Of a stretch of DNA of 64,000 nt, positions 12,387 through 23,609 are shown piece by piece. Numbering within the stretch: position 1 is the stretch's first letter; every line of letters begins with the position of its first letter. The notes beneath the pieces were generated by a model, which saw only the letters and a list, made by a program, of their open reading frames with translations, searched no databases and had not been told where the DNA came from. Position numbers and translations under genes: made by a program. The DNA lies in contig NC_035441.2 in assembly GCF_002127325.2 (NCBI RefSeq), forward strand, positions 154,347,122 to 154,411,121, read 5' to 3'. The DNA comes from Helianthus annuus (Eukaryota > Streptophyta > Magnoliopsida > Asterales > Asteraceae).

Positions 12387-12927
12387 GGGATATTGGCCTC
12401 TAACAATCACAACTAGACGTCATTGGCCATTGGCAATCCCACCTTTTTTTATTCCCCCCTGACAGTCCCACCTTAGAACTATTTTTCCTCCAACGGTCCT
12501 CAGTTAAAAAAACTTAACTCCGTTAAGTTTTCTTCCAAATAACAAACTGATGTTTTAGGGATTTTGATCAGAACGGGGATACAAGTCTATTGATGTAAAA
12601 CTTACCTCGAAACGGCATTCCAAACAACTTGTTTTTTGTTAATTGGAAGTTTAAACAGCCGAATTGAAGCACCGTTTTCGTCATTTGGAGCACAATTTCA
12701 AGGTAAGTTTTACGTCATTCGACTCGTATCCTCGTTCTAATCAAAAGCCCTAAAACGTCAGTTTGTAATTCGGAAAAAAACTTAACTCCGTTAAGTTTTT
12801 TTAACTGAGGACCGGTGGAGGAAAAATAGTTGAAAGGTGTGACTTTTAGGGAGAATAAAAAAAGGTGAGACTGCCAATGACGAATGACGAATGGCGCCTA
12901 GTAGGAATTATTAGAGGTCATTATCCC
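12387..12927. mobile_element. 541-bp Mutator-type fold-back MITE with 9-bp TSD
   Basis: The element starts GGGATATTGGCCTCTAA and ends in the matching TTAGAGGTCATTATCCC. Nearly all of it folds back on itself: 'aacttaactccgttaagttt' occurs in both arms, and 'ccctaaaacgtcagttt' mirrors 'aaactgatgttttaggg'. It is flanked on both sides by the identical 9-mer TTCTACAAA (12378-12386 and 12928-12936). A 9-bp duplication plus long TIRs is diagnostic of the Mutator superfamily. It has no coding sequence, so it would be mobilised in trans. Confidence 0.85.
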
Positions 12928-12936
12928 TTCTACAAA

Positions 12937-12963
12937 TACCTTATGTATGAAACAATGTTTTTA

Positions 12964-12995
<32 letters not shown>

Positions 12996-13907
12996 CACTT
13001 TTACTAGATCATTTCTCTCACTTTTTTATGCATAAAAACTTATGTTTACTAAAATTTTAAAATTTTATGCTTATGTCAATACCCACGTTTAAGTGTTAGA
13101 TAGTCTTTTCAACGTAAATATGACATGGACTTTGACAACGCATCGCTACACAACTACAACTACAAATAGGATTCGTCTCAATCCTCTTGCACGCATAGCT
13201 CTTAGCAAAATAACAAGTTAGAACATATGATAGGACTTCAACAATGTGGTTCGCACCCTTCTTGTTCAAGCCAATCTTATCCTTGCAGTTACCCTTCACA
13301 CAAGCTTGCTCCTTGCACCACCCCATATGAGTCCTCATTCGCATTCATGGGGTGCTACCGACGACATCCAACTGTCCAGAACACAATCCCTCACATGGTT
13401 GTTATGAGCTACGACAATGGGACATCATACCCACATAGTTGTGATAACCTGTGTCCATTCACATCATCGGATATGAGGATGTAATAGTTGTATTGTAACT
13501 TTCATTATTTAGTGGTTAAAAGCATCGTTGACATTTACATTGTTTCTCTATTAACAACACAGAATATAAATATATAAATCTGAACTTTGAATCCCTTTTG
13601 ACATTGAAGAATAAAGCCAAATGAATGTTAACTATGGGAAAGAGTTCTAGCTAAAAGCCTTTGAAGATCTGAAGAGACAAACTAGACCTAGTAAAAGTTG
13701 ACTCTTGACTTCAACATACTCTCAAACATTCTGTTTCGGAATGTACGAACCATTACATTAGATAAATCGTTGACACAAAACTAACTTTAACATTATTCTA
13801 TATGCGTCCATTGACCCTCTGGCGATCAAACTTTCAATAAATAAGGGTATCTAACATTCTCTCTTTGTTTAGTTTTATCCCATTTAGATAAGATTTAAAT
13901 ATTTGTT
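12937..13907. other. Gene-free stretch
   Basis: Overlapping open frames at 13096-13344 (minus) and 13227-13484 (plus) are Cys-rich by chance and match no family I know. A poly-A/(CA)n tract is at about 12967-12999. Nothing else is supportable. Confidence 0.5.
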
Positions 13908-14805
13908 TGTTTAGCGAGTATGGAAAGAACCCATACCATCTATTCTTTCATACGTATATGCACCAAAATAATCAAGGCTAGAAGACATGCCAGGAATGCT
14001 TATACCTGAATTTATAGCAAGACATACAACTCTTCGCCATCCTTTCTCAATGCTCTTAGTGCGTATTAGATTCATTCCTTGTGCGTAACTGCATATTTTG
14101 ATCCGTTACTACTGCCGGTTTTAAAGACTTTTGCTGCCTCAAAGCGTTCTTCCTTTAACCCCCGAAGATGGGTGCATCGATTGAGAGATTAACTGCTTGT
14201 TGGACTGTCCATTTACCTGTGCCTTTCATGCAAGTTTTATCTAAGCCATCTCCCTGATCATCTTTGATGCTAAATACATCAGCATTAATGATCTCTATTA
14301 AGAAATTTGAAGCTCTCCTGTGTGCTATTCTGTAAATACAGCATGCATCTGAGAGGTTCCCTAAGATTTTAGTACATCATAAGCTTCTGAGATTAGCTGC
14401 ATGTCGCCATACTCGATTCCATTATAAACCATTTTGACCAAATTTCCTAAACCACCTTCGCCAATGTATGTCACACATAGTCCACTGTGTGGTACTTGAG
14501 CTGCTACTTTGAGAACAAAGCCTTCCATATACTTACAACCTTCAACGCACCCACCAGGCATTAGTGATGTTCCATTTCTTGCACCCTCTTCACCACAAGA
14601 AGCACCCATCCATATCTTTGTCTCTTCTCTCGCTGTTTTCATACCACTAATTACCACCTTCGTTAATGCAGGAGGCGCCTTTCTCCATGAACGTTTAGAT
14701 TGTGTCAATAACAGGATCCCCAGCCAGCCTTCACAAGCATGATTATCAAACTGAACGAATGATTTGGCATCATAGAAACCAAAAACTAGCCAGATCTCCT
14801 TCTTT
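13908..14805 (-). pseudogene. 6-phosphogluconate dehydrogenase pseudogene
   Basis: The minus strand carries a scrambled copy of the oxidative pentose-phosphate enzyme 6PGDH. Recognisable pieces in order are: GFYDAKSFV (about 14757-14781); the substrate-binding motif GEEGARNGTSLMPGG; KVAAQVPHSGLCVTYIG; a GNLVKMVYNGIEYGDMQLI block (real proteins have GSGNFVKMVHNGIEYG); AEAYDVLKS-like EAYDVLKS; then GTGKWTVQQA. C-terminal remnants follow, including [25 protein letters not shown] and an SFHT end. Frames shift several times, stops occur, and blocks of the central and C-terminal domain are missing. The usual protein is about 480-490 residues, so roughly half survives. Intervening introns are not seen, which fits either an intronless parent or retroposition. 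Confidence 0.9.
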
Positions 14806-16655
14806 TCGAAAACCCACCCAAAACAGCAAGGCCTATTCTTAAGACCAGAAATAACTCCAGAACCAAATAAGACCAGAAACTATTACTAAACCAATTATCC
14901 CCAACATTTACTTGTTTGTTATACCAAACAATGAGTGGATTTTTTCTGGACACGTGTGTTTGTTTGTATATTTATAATTATACCAAATGAACATGTTATG
15001 AGCAAATTAAACATAATTTCAAACGTCTTCACCAAACTAGGTCAATTAAACATAAATGTGTGACCTACCGATGGAAACGCATAATCAGACACAGGGTATG
15101 CATTCAGATTAATGAATCGATCAAACACGTACTGATGCATAACATATTGGGGTTGGGGATAATTAACAAATAGACATGCATACCTGCTGTGAATAAAAAC
15201 AGAGGAATCGAGCTCAGGTATGATATGATCTGGAAATAAATAAATAAATAAATCAGAGAAATAAGTATCAGTCAGGTATGTATTAATTTGACCAACCGGA
15301 TCTCGTTCGTTGCAGATGAATGGTACATGGAAAACAAGAAGGGGAATTGAGTGGGTTGAGTTTTGGTTGGGCTCGGTTTAACCTGGTTCGGTTCGGTTCA
15401 CTTCAGTTCGATTAAACTTTTGGTTGGGCTCGGTTTAACTTGATTCATTTCATAAGGGTTTAACTTTCGTTATAAACAGTTTGGTCAATTTGGTTCACAA
15501 ACTCTTTCTTTGAATGTAGGTGGACTTTTAACTAAATTAATACGATTATTATATCTTTGTTTGAATAAATTATTAGCAATTCTTTTAATTTATAAAAAAG
15601 AATAAACAAAAAATGTGTTATTTATAAAAAAAAATCACAATATAATTTTTCAGACATCTATCTAATATGTCATTTGAAAAATGATTTAATATGTATATAA
15701 ATATTTGTTTGATTTCGATTCGGTGCCGAAACATTAGTTTCATAATCACTTACGTTATTTTGGTTTGGTTTTTTTGATTAGTTGATTATTTCTACATATC
15801 CCTATTATATATGAATAATGTTTTATGTTTTTTTTGAATGGCAAACGGAATATTATTACTCATCAAAAGCTTACATCGGCCCTTTAGCAAGAAACTACAG
15901 GAGCCAAATGATCCGAATCAGTTACATATGAATAATGTTTTATGTGGTTCTATTCTTAGGCCATCCGTAGTCATAAAGCCCCTTGTGGGGCGTTATGCAA
16001 CACGTGTCGTGGCACGTCACACAGGGGCTTTATGGTGTGTTATATCACTAGAGCCCGTAGTCATAAAGCCCCTACCTATCATTACCTAATTATTAATTTT
16101 CAATTTTATTAATTAATTAAAAAAACACTTGCTTTTTTTTATTGGTCCATTTTTGAAATCCTCCCCCCTCATCAGGCGCCATATATATAGCGCCACCCAC
16201 CATTTTTTGTCTCATAAAGCCCCTCGTAGTGGTGTTTGGGGCTTTATAGGGGCTTTATGAGGGCATATAGCGCCCCACTACACAAGCACTTATTGAGTTT
16301 TATACGATTTGTTTGAGTTGGAGATATAATCAATGAGATTTTAATGTATATATCACTTCAGTTATTAGAAATAATTATGTATCTCATTTTCTCTCGATAG
16401 TGACATTTAATGAAATTTCGTATATTCTTGTATCAAAGTTCAATCGCTTCAAATCCTATAACATCATACTTAATTTTCAAAGCAATAAATATATCACATT
16501 TACGTTATTTAGTCACGCATAACAATTACTTAGCCTAAATAAAAAAAAAGGAGACATTATTATTAACCAACAGTTAATAATAAACCCAAACGCCTCAAAA
16601 GGCTGCAAAACATTTAAGCAAATCCACAGAGACCGATCGATCAGTTGCACAAAAC
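14806..16655. other. Upstream region of SCE1 with inverted-repeat remnants
   Basis: There is no gene. 15330-15790 has dispersed 'ggttcggtt/ggctcggttt' motifs like decayed hAT-type MITEs. About 15958-16280 carries repeated CATAAAGCCCC / GGGGCTTTATG motifs in both orientations, beginning GGCCATCCGTAGTCATAAAG. That is probably a small non-autonomous element, perhaps two nested copies. No convincing TATA box was found in front of the SCE1 start. Confidence 0.45.
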
Positions 16656-18238
16656 ATGGCCGGCGGAGTTGCTGTTAGTCGTCTCACCGAGGAACGAAAA
16701 GCTTGGCGAAAAAATCATCCTTATGTATCTTCTCATTTATTATTTTATTATTATTAACCATATATACTTACTTAGTTAGTAATGCGATTATATTTATTGT
16801 TAATTTTTTACATTGTTAACTTGATCGACTGTCTGTCTAGGGTTTTGTGGCGAAGCCTGAATCTGTTGGTGATGGGTCCGTCAACATGATGGTCTGGCAA
16901 TGCATAATCCCGGGGAAGGTTGGGGTAAGTTGTTATAGTCTCTCCTCTTTTTATTATTTATTTATTTATGTATTATTTTTGTTACAAAGAGTGACTGTTA
17001 TTTTGAAGCTGTGAAAGTTAATTCAATCATAAGTTCTGATTGTTTTAAGTTTTTAACAGTTTAATGGATGTAAATTAACAGATATAATTTGAGGGTAAAA
17101 TGTTAAATCTGAAACATTTGGGACGGGTAGTCGGGTATAGGGATACAAGTGTGATTGTAAAGTTTCTATGGTGGGTTGCGGGTCGGGCAATACACGACAT
17201 GAAAGTATAATATGGTTTTGGGTAGTCGTGTCTAACCTGTTTGATAATAATTTTTGTTGAACGGCGTTTAATAACAATAAGGGATAGGATTTTCGTTGAC
17301 CTATTTTATTAAATGGGCCGCGTGCAAGATTCCTTGTTTAATTAATCAGGTTGACTTGCTAACTTGTTTATGACCCGTTTAACCCATTTAATCAACCACC
17401 ACAATTAACACGTTTACAACTAGATTACTACCCATCAACCCGTTTGACCTGTTTAGATAAATTGGTTAAACAAGTGGTGCGATTGACATGTGCGGGGTTA
17501 GGGCTGATGATTTTAACACGAATTGTGTTCGTATCAAACATTTTAACCATCCAACCCGACACGATTGATACCTGCTGACATACTCGACTAGGTACGAAAG
17601 TGGGTATGGGACGTATTCGGGTACGAGACCAAGATTATCAGCCACATGGAGAGACAATAATAAATTATAAAAAGTAATCTTTTACATGTCCAATTGTTTA
17701 ATTATGGTCCTTTATAATATCACATTGCAGACTGATTGGGAAGGTGGATATTACCCTCTTACCCTCAAATTTAGTGAAGATTATCCAAGCAAACCACCAG
17801 TCTGTAAATTCCCTCAAGGGTTCTTCCATCCTAATGTTTATTCATCTGGAATGGTTTGTCTATCTATCCTCAATGAAAGCAGTGTAAGTCCACACCAATG
17901 CTTATTAACACACAAACTGTATATTTGTTTGTTTGTTTGCTTTTCATTAGTAAAATATTGGTGTCCATATGTTGTTTCAAGGGATGGAGACCCGCAATTA
18001 CAGTCAAACAAATTCTCGTCGGGATCCAAGACTTGTTGGACACCCCTAATCCCGCCTCTCCGGCCCAAAACGAAGCATATAGTTTCTTTGTCAAGGTAAT
18101 CGTGATATGCCTGCTTTGGTGTAAACTGAGTGTTCATGATGTTAAATATATTCTGATTCATGCCTGTTTGTGCAGGATTTGGCCGAGTACAAGAGAAGAG
18201 TCCGACAGCAGGGCAAGCGTTATCCGCCATCGGACTAG
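16656..18238 (+). CDS. SCE1: SUMO-conjugating enzyme E2 (UBC9/SCE1-like), 5 exons
   Basis: The exons are 16656-16724, 16841-16924, 17731-17883, 17982-18095 and 18176-18238, all bounded by GT..AG and phase 0, giving 160 residues, the usual plant SCE1 length. The enzyme accepts SUMO from the SAE1/SAE2 E1 as a thioester and passes it to target lysines, in nucleus and cytosol. Visible features are: the N-terminal helix ([14 protein letters not shown]); the core [10 protein letters not shown] and [13 protein letters not shown] with Asn86; Tyr88; catalytic Cys94 in [10 protein letters not shown]; then [20 protein letters not shown]. Oddities: the pocket Asp that normally starts DPAQ (Asp127 in human UBC9) is Ser128 here, the loop after NE is SSGW instead of the usual acidic residues, and the stretch [14 protein letters not shown] differs from the common DPAQ..YHLF form. 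Intron 2 (806 bp) has a repeat-like insertion rich in GGGT/CCCG motifs. It is a structurally intact but divergent paralogue; the family call is certain, the activity is not. Confidence 0.95.
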
Positions 18239-19257
18239 ATGTAATTCATGGTAGCTTGATATCATTTGTAGTGCGACTATATTTTTGTGCAGAACCCGTT
18301 GTGAGTTGAATTTGTTCTGGCGCGTTACCTGACCCGCCCATTTTGCCATTTCTTGGTTTAAGTCGTAAACTACAAACTTTTTAGTCGCCTAAAAGTGTTC
18401 ATCGGTCAGGAAGAGAAATTAACGTAACCGAAGACTACCGATAACGTTGGTTGACCAAGTGACTTTTCAATTTTGTCACATTCATGCGTCCTTGGAATGT
18501 CCTCACAGCCTCGGAAGCGTCCGCCTATCACGTTGAAGCGTCCGTTTCCTTTCAATCCGACACGTGTCTCCGACATGTTGAAGCGTCCGCCTCTGTTAGC
18601 AAAATGCATCAGTCACCGACGCATCATAACCATATACTTTTTGATGCGTCCCTGTGTACGCTTCCGAGGCTTGGACGACGCTTCCGAGGCTTGGCCGACG
18701 CTTCCCGAGGCTCGGCCGACGCTTCCCAAGGCTTGGCCGACGACCACCGATAACGGGCTCAGTCCCAAATTGGACCATGAGCCAAATACCAACTTGGGTT
18801 ATTTAATTTAAAAGGTATAAACCTAAAAAAGTTAGGAATTATTATTGCCTTTGCTTAAAAGACATTATGGCAAGGACCATACCTTTTTGTGCTACGGTTT
18901 CATTTTACTTCACACGCAACAAATACGTGCTTGAATATGTTACCCTGTTACCGCGTTTACTTTTTCTTAATCGATCAACTGGTACGAGGGTAAAACTGGT
19001 CAAACACATAATTTGTGTAGGAACAATAAGTTATGTACTTACTATATGCACATTTGAAACCAGACAACACTTGTATCTGCTACAACAACAGGTCAAATTT
19101 CTTTATTACATAAGCTACTCCTTACAATTATATCATAATAATGATGCTATATAACTACATCCTCTCTGATGTCTTACTGTCTACATAAAACGCAGTAGTC
19201 GACTTATATTATAAAAATAAAAATAAATAAGAAGACATTTACGGCCACAGGTCTGGT
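18239..19257. other. Intergenic region with a GC-rich tandem repeat
   Basis: About 18655-18745 holds roughly four tandem copies of a 22-23 bp unit of the form GACGCTTCCGAGGCTTGGCC. Just upstream (about 18500-18600) the related 'gaagcgtccg' recurs in the opposite sense. Short frames here (18406-18811, both strands) are repeat-driven and not convincing genes. The rest holds nothing recognisable. Confidence 0.6.
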
Positions 19258-19839
19258 TTAAATAAAGTCCGAGGAGCTTGAGCCCGACTGGTTCGAAGAT
19301 TCGGTCTTGAAGTAAGCATCGTTACAGTTAATATCATCCAGATCACTTATCGCGGGGTAGTTTCCGTTAAGCTGCATATCAGTGACCATTTCGCGCAGTC
19401 CTGAAACTTCTCCCTTAAGTCGAGTATTCTCTTGCACCACCTGTTCATGTGTCTCGGTGAACTTGTTCATTTTCTCGATAAGTTGTTGGTTTTCATGGCG
19501 CAGCCAAACAACCTGTGACCAAAGCTCGTCCAGATGTTTCTGCTTGCGCATACGCGATCTGCGCGCTGACTCTCTGTTAGATATCATCCTCCTCCGCTTT
19601 CTCTCGTTGATGAGACTTTGTTGCTGCTCATCTGCTTCATCAGAAGTTGAGTATATCGATGGTAGGCTTATATCTTGAACTAGTGGATTCATATGAAGCT
19701 GGTAAAATGGGTTCGCAAGCGCGTTAACATCGAATGGGATGTTTGGTGAATTGCCTAGATTCATGGTTAAATGTGCTGTGTTAAGATTTTGGATTGCAGG
19801 AGCCAAGTAGTGGAAGTCTGTGATCTCACTTGCTTGCAT
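19258..19839 (-). CDS. Group S-type bZIP transcription factor (bZIP42/43-like)
   Basis: This is an intronless gene of 193 residues. I start it at the ATG at 19839 (MQASEITDF); the frame is open a little further upstream but has no other ATG there. It is a nuclear DNA-binding dimeric factor expected to bind ACGT-core elements. An STSDEADE acidic motif (64-71) precedes the basic region at 79-101 (NERKRRRMISNRESARRSR) with the invariant Asn88 and Arg96. The zipper has leucines at 106, 113 and 120 with the family-typical DELWSQVVWLRHEN, and a coiled coil continues to about residue 150. The C-terminus is Ser-rich (SSNQSGSSSSDFI). Small intronless genes of this layout match Arabidopsis bZIP42/43-type proteins of group S. 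No sucrose-control uORF is evident in the short leader. It appears intact. Confidence 0.93.
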   Translation of the reverse strand: MQASEITDFHYLAPAIQNLNTAHLTMNLGNSPNIPFDVNALANPFYQLHMNPLVQDISLPSIYSTSDEADEQQQSLINERKRRRMISNRESARRSRMRKQKHLDELWSQVVWLRHENQQLIEKMNKFTETHEQVVQENTRLKGEVSGLREMVTDMQLNGNYPAISDLDDINCNDAYFKTESSNQSGSSSSDFI

Positions 19840-19968
19840 GACTGTGAATACGAACACGAAACGAATACGAATTAGAGTGGTGCAAGTTTGGCAAGGAATA
19901 GGTTTAGATTGGAATTTGGAAACTTGTTTGAGGTTGTGGTTGGAAGATGAAGGAGAACATTGGGGACA

Positions 19969-19975
19969 TTATATA
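19969..19975 (-). promoter_or_regulatory. Putative TATA box of the bZIP gene
   Basis: TATATAA on the minus strand lies about 130 bp upstream of the bZIP ATG and is followed by a C/T-rich leader, a normal spacing for a plant core promoter. Confidence 0.5.
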
Positions 19976-20468
19976 GTATGCTAAAAGGTGGAAAAGGGAC
20001 CCACCTGTATAAGTACTCTTGGTCTTGGATGTCCATATGATATACTAATGATACCAATCATGTGTTTCCCCTAGATTATCTTGATTAGTTAGCAGATTTT
20101 TAGAAAACTGGTGCAAGAATCTATTGAAGTTACTTAATTGGCTGCAGGGTTAAGTATCCTCCTCCACCAGTTAGATTAAGACTTTAATGGTTTAGGAAGT
20201 TTGATTGGTAGAATGTTTTTGAAAAATTGGATTATGTTAGATAATTTTATTTTTTTATTGATAAAAAGTTAAAAAGAAAATTGTACAAACTTATATAGGG
20301 AAAAATACCCCAAATAAGCATAGTTGACCTAATAATTTCCAATATAGACATGGTTTTTTTTTTAACTTTCCAGATTTGTTTCCACCAATCAACGGGCGAT
20401 ACCTAAACGACTAGGGATCAGATGTTGACCAGTCGTTACTTTTTGGCACTGAACTTAATGAGTTTGCA

Positions 20469-20820
20469 AGGACCGCCTCCAACCAACCCCCGCCTGACAC
20501 GTAGCAACCGACAACTGTAATAGATTGCCAATCCATGTCATTAGCCGGCATTGACACGTCGGACTGCCCGCTAATTAAGCCCCATAAGTATACAAGCTAG
20601 CCAAGCGGAAAACATGCGCCGACTAAAAAACAATAAACATGTCGGTTTAAATCATACGTGGCCGACTTTCTTAGTGGCTTGTCCACGTGGCACCAGCTAA
20701 AATCCTATGTGGCCGATTAGATTAGCCGACTGTCCCACGTGTCACTTTTGGCTGATTGGCCGGCTATTACAACCGTCAGATGCTATGTGTCAGATTGGGG
20801 TTGGTTGGAGGTGGTCCCCA
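20469..20820. mobile_element. ~350-bp fold-back MITE
   Basis: The arms mirror each other: left 'ggaccgcctccaaccaac' and 'ctgacacgtagcaac', right 'gttggttggaggtggtcc' and 'gctatgtgtcag'. The interior is rich in GCCGAC/GCCGGC motifs. It lies about 100 bp outside the left end of the large MULE and is a separate unit. No clear target duplication was found. Confidence 0.65.
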
Positions 20821-20915
20821 CGTCTGAGACTCAATAAATAGTATCTCAAAATATTTATATGCTTGGAGTGTTCGACGATGCTTCAGTTTCATAATTTAAT
20901 TGGACATATGCAACA

Positions 20916-20924
20916 AAAAATTAA
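20916..20924 (+). repeat. Left 9-bp target-site duplication of the MULE
   Basis: AAAAATTAA is repeated exactly at 30375-30383, immediately outside the other terminus. A 9-bp duplication is the hallmark of Mutator-superfamily insertion. Confidence 0.9.
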
Positions 20925-21352
20925 GGGAAAATCACCAAAATGGCCACTGCAACGCCGTCTTTGCGAATTTGGCCACCGGACACCCCTTGCCGAGCCGTTT
21001 CAATATCCTGAAACGGCACAGGAATTTTTTTTAACGGCCATCCACTCCCCGTTTGACACGTGTCCGACAATGCATGTAACGGCTTGAGAAGCAAGCAGGG
21101 AACGCCACGTGGCTGATTATGTGGAAAGATCTTAGCCAAGCCGTTACAATCGGCTCATGTGGAAAGATCTTAGCCATGTTCCTTCAACGAGCCAAGCCAT
21201 GTTCTTACGATCCAGCCAAGCCGTTACCGTACTCGCATGGACCCACTTCTGTCATCCGAGCCGTTACAGCTGTCATCCGAGCCGTTTCCGTAAACTGCTT
21301 GTGTCGTTTTAGCTGGCTCCAAGCCGTTACAGATGGTCCGGGCCGTTTCAAC
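20925..21352 (+). repeat. Left terminal inverted repeat of the MULE
   Basis: About 428 bp pairs with 29925-30374. It is packed with AGCCGTT / AACGGCT heptamers in short irregular repeats, which continue beyond the paired part to about 21480. Overlapping small frames (20863-21391) are repeat artefacts. Confidence 0.9.
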
Positions 21353-22599
21353 ATACGGTTCGAGCCGTTTCAGCTGGCTCAGGCCGTTTGAACTGAATTG
21401 AAGCCGGTACAGCTGTCTAAGGCCGGGTCAACGTGTTGTTCAAGCCGGGTCAACGTGTTGTTCAAGCCGTTTGACCTTATGTTCTCACTATATATTTACC
21501 CACTTGTTTTTTGGTGTGCTTGTTTAACGAATCCCTCTAACACACTTAAATCTCAAATAAAATGTTATCTTGCTTTCTTTATGTGATTATCATAGATGTT
21601 TTTGTGTATCAAATGCAAGAAATATTTATGAAATCACACGTATCTGCTAGTGACGTGTTCCTTGGCTTTAGTTATCAAATTCGGTTTTGATATTGCTTAT
21701 CATATTGGAGTGTCTTACTCTTCAGAAATGCCGTATCTACCTACCCAGTTAGTGCGGATGGAACTATCGAGCAAAAGACGCATCTTTATCATTCCTACAA
21801 GCGTTTTGACTCGAATTCCAGAAGAAGAGATTTGATTCACTCCTAACTTTGAATTTGTTCTCGGGGAGGTTCTAAGTTCTAAGCAGTGGTTTGGTGAAGT
21901 TATCTGAAGACTGCTTTCTTGGAGACCGAGCTTTTTTCTCTACTACCCGTTTCTGCGGTTATGAGAAAGGGTCCCGATGAGAAATTTTGTTTGTAATTTT
22001 TACATGTTATGGATCAAATTGAATCACTTTACTAGCGGTTTGACGAAGTTTTGTTTGTAATTTTTTCATGTTATATCTTTTATGTAATTAACAAAGTATA
22101 AATTAGCAACCTTTGTATGCATATAGATATGTACATCATGCTTTGGGAGATTTTCAAAAAAAAAATTCAATGTTTCACTATTGACCTAAAACTATTTATT
22201 TTTCTACTTTTAACACCAAAAGTTTTGATCTCTTGCAATTTTACCTCATAACTTTTGTACTTTAAACTTTGAACCCAACGCTTTTCATATTCCACAAATT
22301 TTTTGTTTTAAATTTTGCGAGTTAACACGGCGTAATGTATGTGTGGTCCAACGTTTTAACATTTCATTTTAACGCTTCGTACTAGATTTTGCGAGTTAAC
22401 ACGGCTCAAAGTGCACGTGTGGTACAACGTTTTTACGTCGTCTTTCTTTTCTCCGTTTGACAGGTTCGTTACAATGCGTGGAGTCCTAAATCGACTTAAT
22501 TATTATTTTCTATGTTTTATGTTGCAGTTTAATTTCTTCTCATTAACACACTGTAACTTCAGTATTGATTGTCGCTGGCGGTGGTGTGGCAATGATGCT

Positions 22600-22649
22600 A
22601 TTCGGCACGACTTTACGCCCCGCCGCATTGCGGCGGGTGGTAAATCTAG
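22600..22649 (+). mobile_element. Helitron 3' terminus inserted in the MULE
   Basis: A perfect stem (CCCGCCGC, 22619-22626; GCGGCGGG, 22630-22637) with a three-base loop is followed 9 bases later by CTAG (22646-22649) and then T. This is the structure of a Helitron 3' end inserted between A and T. The 5' end (TC) could not be fixed; the upstream 'gcgagttaacacggc' repeats (about 22316 and 22390) are probably part of the same element. Confidence 0.75.
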
Positions 22650-22723
22650 TTTGTATTAATTAATAATAAAAATTATGTGTCTTAAATTTGTTTGGGTTGT
22701 TTATGTGTTCCGTTCACTTTTAA

Positions 22724-23090
22724 TTCTGTTTTGGGCTTTTTATATGGGTTGTTCACTAACAAGTTAACGAAAAAAAATACATAAATGTTTTGGGCTTTTT
22801 ATACGGGCTATTCACTAACAAGTTAACGAAAAAAAAATACATAACTGTTTTGGGCTATGTATACGGGCTGTGCACTAACAAGTTAACGAAAATGCTTTGG
22901 GCTTTTTATATGGGCTTTTCACTTACAAGTTAACGGAAAAAAAAAAATAAACTGTTTTGGGCTTTTTATACGGGCTGTACACTAACAAGTTAACGAAACT
23001 GCTTTGGGCTTTTTATATGGGCTTTTCACTAACAAGTTAACAGAAAAAAAAATAAATAAATAAGCTGTTTTGGGCTTTTTAAACGGGCTT
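22724..23090 (+). repeat. Tandem repeat, about seven units
   Basis: Units of about 42-60 bp each contain TTTTGGGCTTTTTATACGGG followed by 'cactaacaagttaacg' and an A-run of variable length. The array ends about 75 bp before the TATA box of the SANT-like ORF and could act in its regulation or be a satellite-like expansion. Confidence 0.85.
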
Positions 23091-23165
23091 TTTACCCGTT
23101 GCCTTTCCATCTTCCCATGTAAACGGCCAACCATTGCCATTATTACCTCCACACCTATTACCCAC

Positions 23166-23173
23166 TATATAAA
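23166..23173 (+). promoter_or_regulatory. TATA box of the SANT-like ORF
   Basis: TATATAAA followed by a C-run lies 90 bp upstream of the ATG at 23256. The same layout, with TATTTAAA at about 26258, occurs before the nested ORF at 26316. Confidence 0.55.
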
Positions 23174-23255
23174 CCCCCCCAAAGTTCTCATTTCTCCACG
23201 CCGTCCCCGTTAACACTCTTCATATTTTCTGAATACAATCCGTTCATCCGTTCAC

Positions 23256-23609
23256 ATGGCAAATGCATGGACTGAAGTTGACGACATCGCCTTGTGCGAA
23301 GCCTGGGAGGAGGCAGTGACCAATCCTCCACCACGGGGACAGGGGGGCCTTTGGGTTCGTGTTCAACAGATTTTTGGCCAGCTTCGTGGTCCGGACCATA
23401 ACCGAAGCGTGGACGCCTTATCTTCCAGGTTTCGTGTGGTCCGGTTGGAATGCGAGAGGTTTGACCGGTATTTCAAGAGGGTGGAGAGAGAAATGCCGGA
23501 CCTTGATGAGGATGATCAGAAGGCGGTGGCGCTGATCAACTATCGTCATGACGAGGGACAGGATTTCAAGCATGTTTCGGAGTGGGAGGCAATTAGGATT
23601 TGGTTTTAG
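23256..23609 (+). CDS. SANT/trihelix-like protein carried by the MULE
   Basis: This is a single exon of 117 residues. It begins MANAWTEVDDIALCEAWEEA, which matches the first helix of plant Myb/SANT-like (trihelix) domains (W-T-..-E-D-..-L). A middle segment with G-x-L-W-x-R-V and an NRSVDALSSRF motif (compare R-t-..-l-..R-w) follows, and then FKHVSEWEAIRIW, resembling the 'FKH..cWe.L' tail of that family. It probably binds DNA. It could be a transposon-encoded accessory protein or a captured host fragment. It is shorter than most family members because the C-terminal NAM-associated part is absent. It has its own TATA box and is intact. Confidence 0.7.
   Translation: MANAWTEVDDIALCEAWEEAVTNPPPRGQGGLWVRVQQIFGQLRGPDHNRSVDALSSRFRVVRLECERFDRYFKRVEREMPDLDEDDQKAVALINYRHDEGQDFKHVSEWEAIRIWF

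Noticed and set aside
13096..13484. Cys-rich frames on both strands, looking at first like a small secreted protein
   Set aside because: No signal peptide, no consistent cysteine spacing of a known family and no flanking gene structure.
20863..21586. Frames over the left MULE TIR and their mirror at 29890-30411
   Set aside because: They follow the TIR repeats and have the same translation in both inverted copies, as expected of non-coding terminal repeats.
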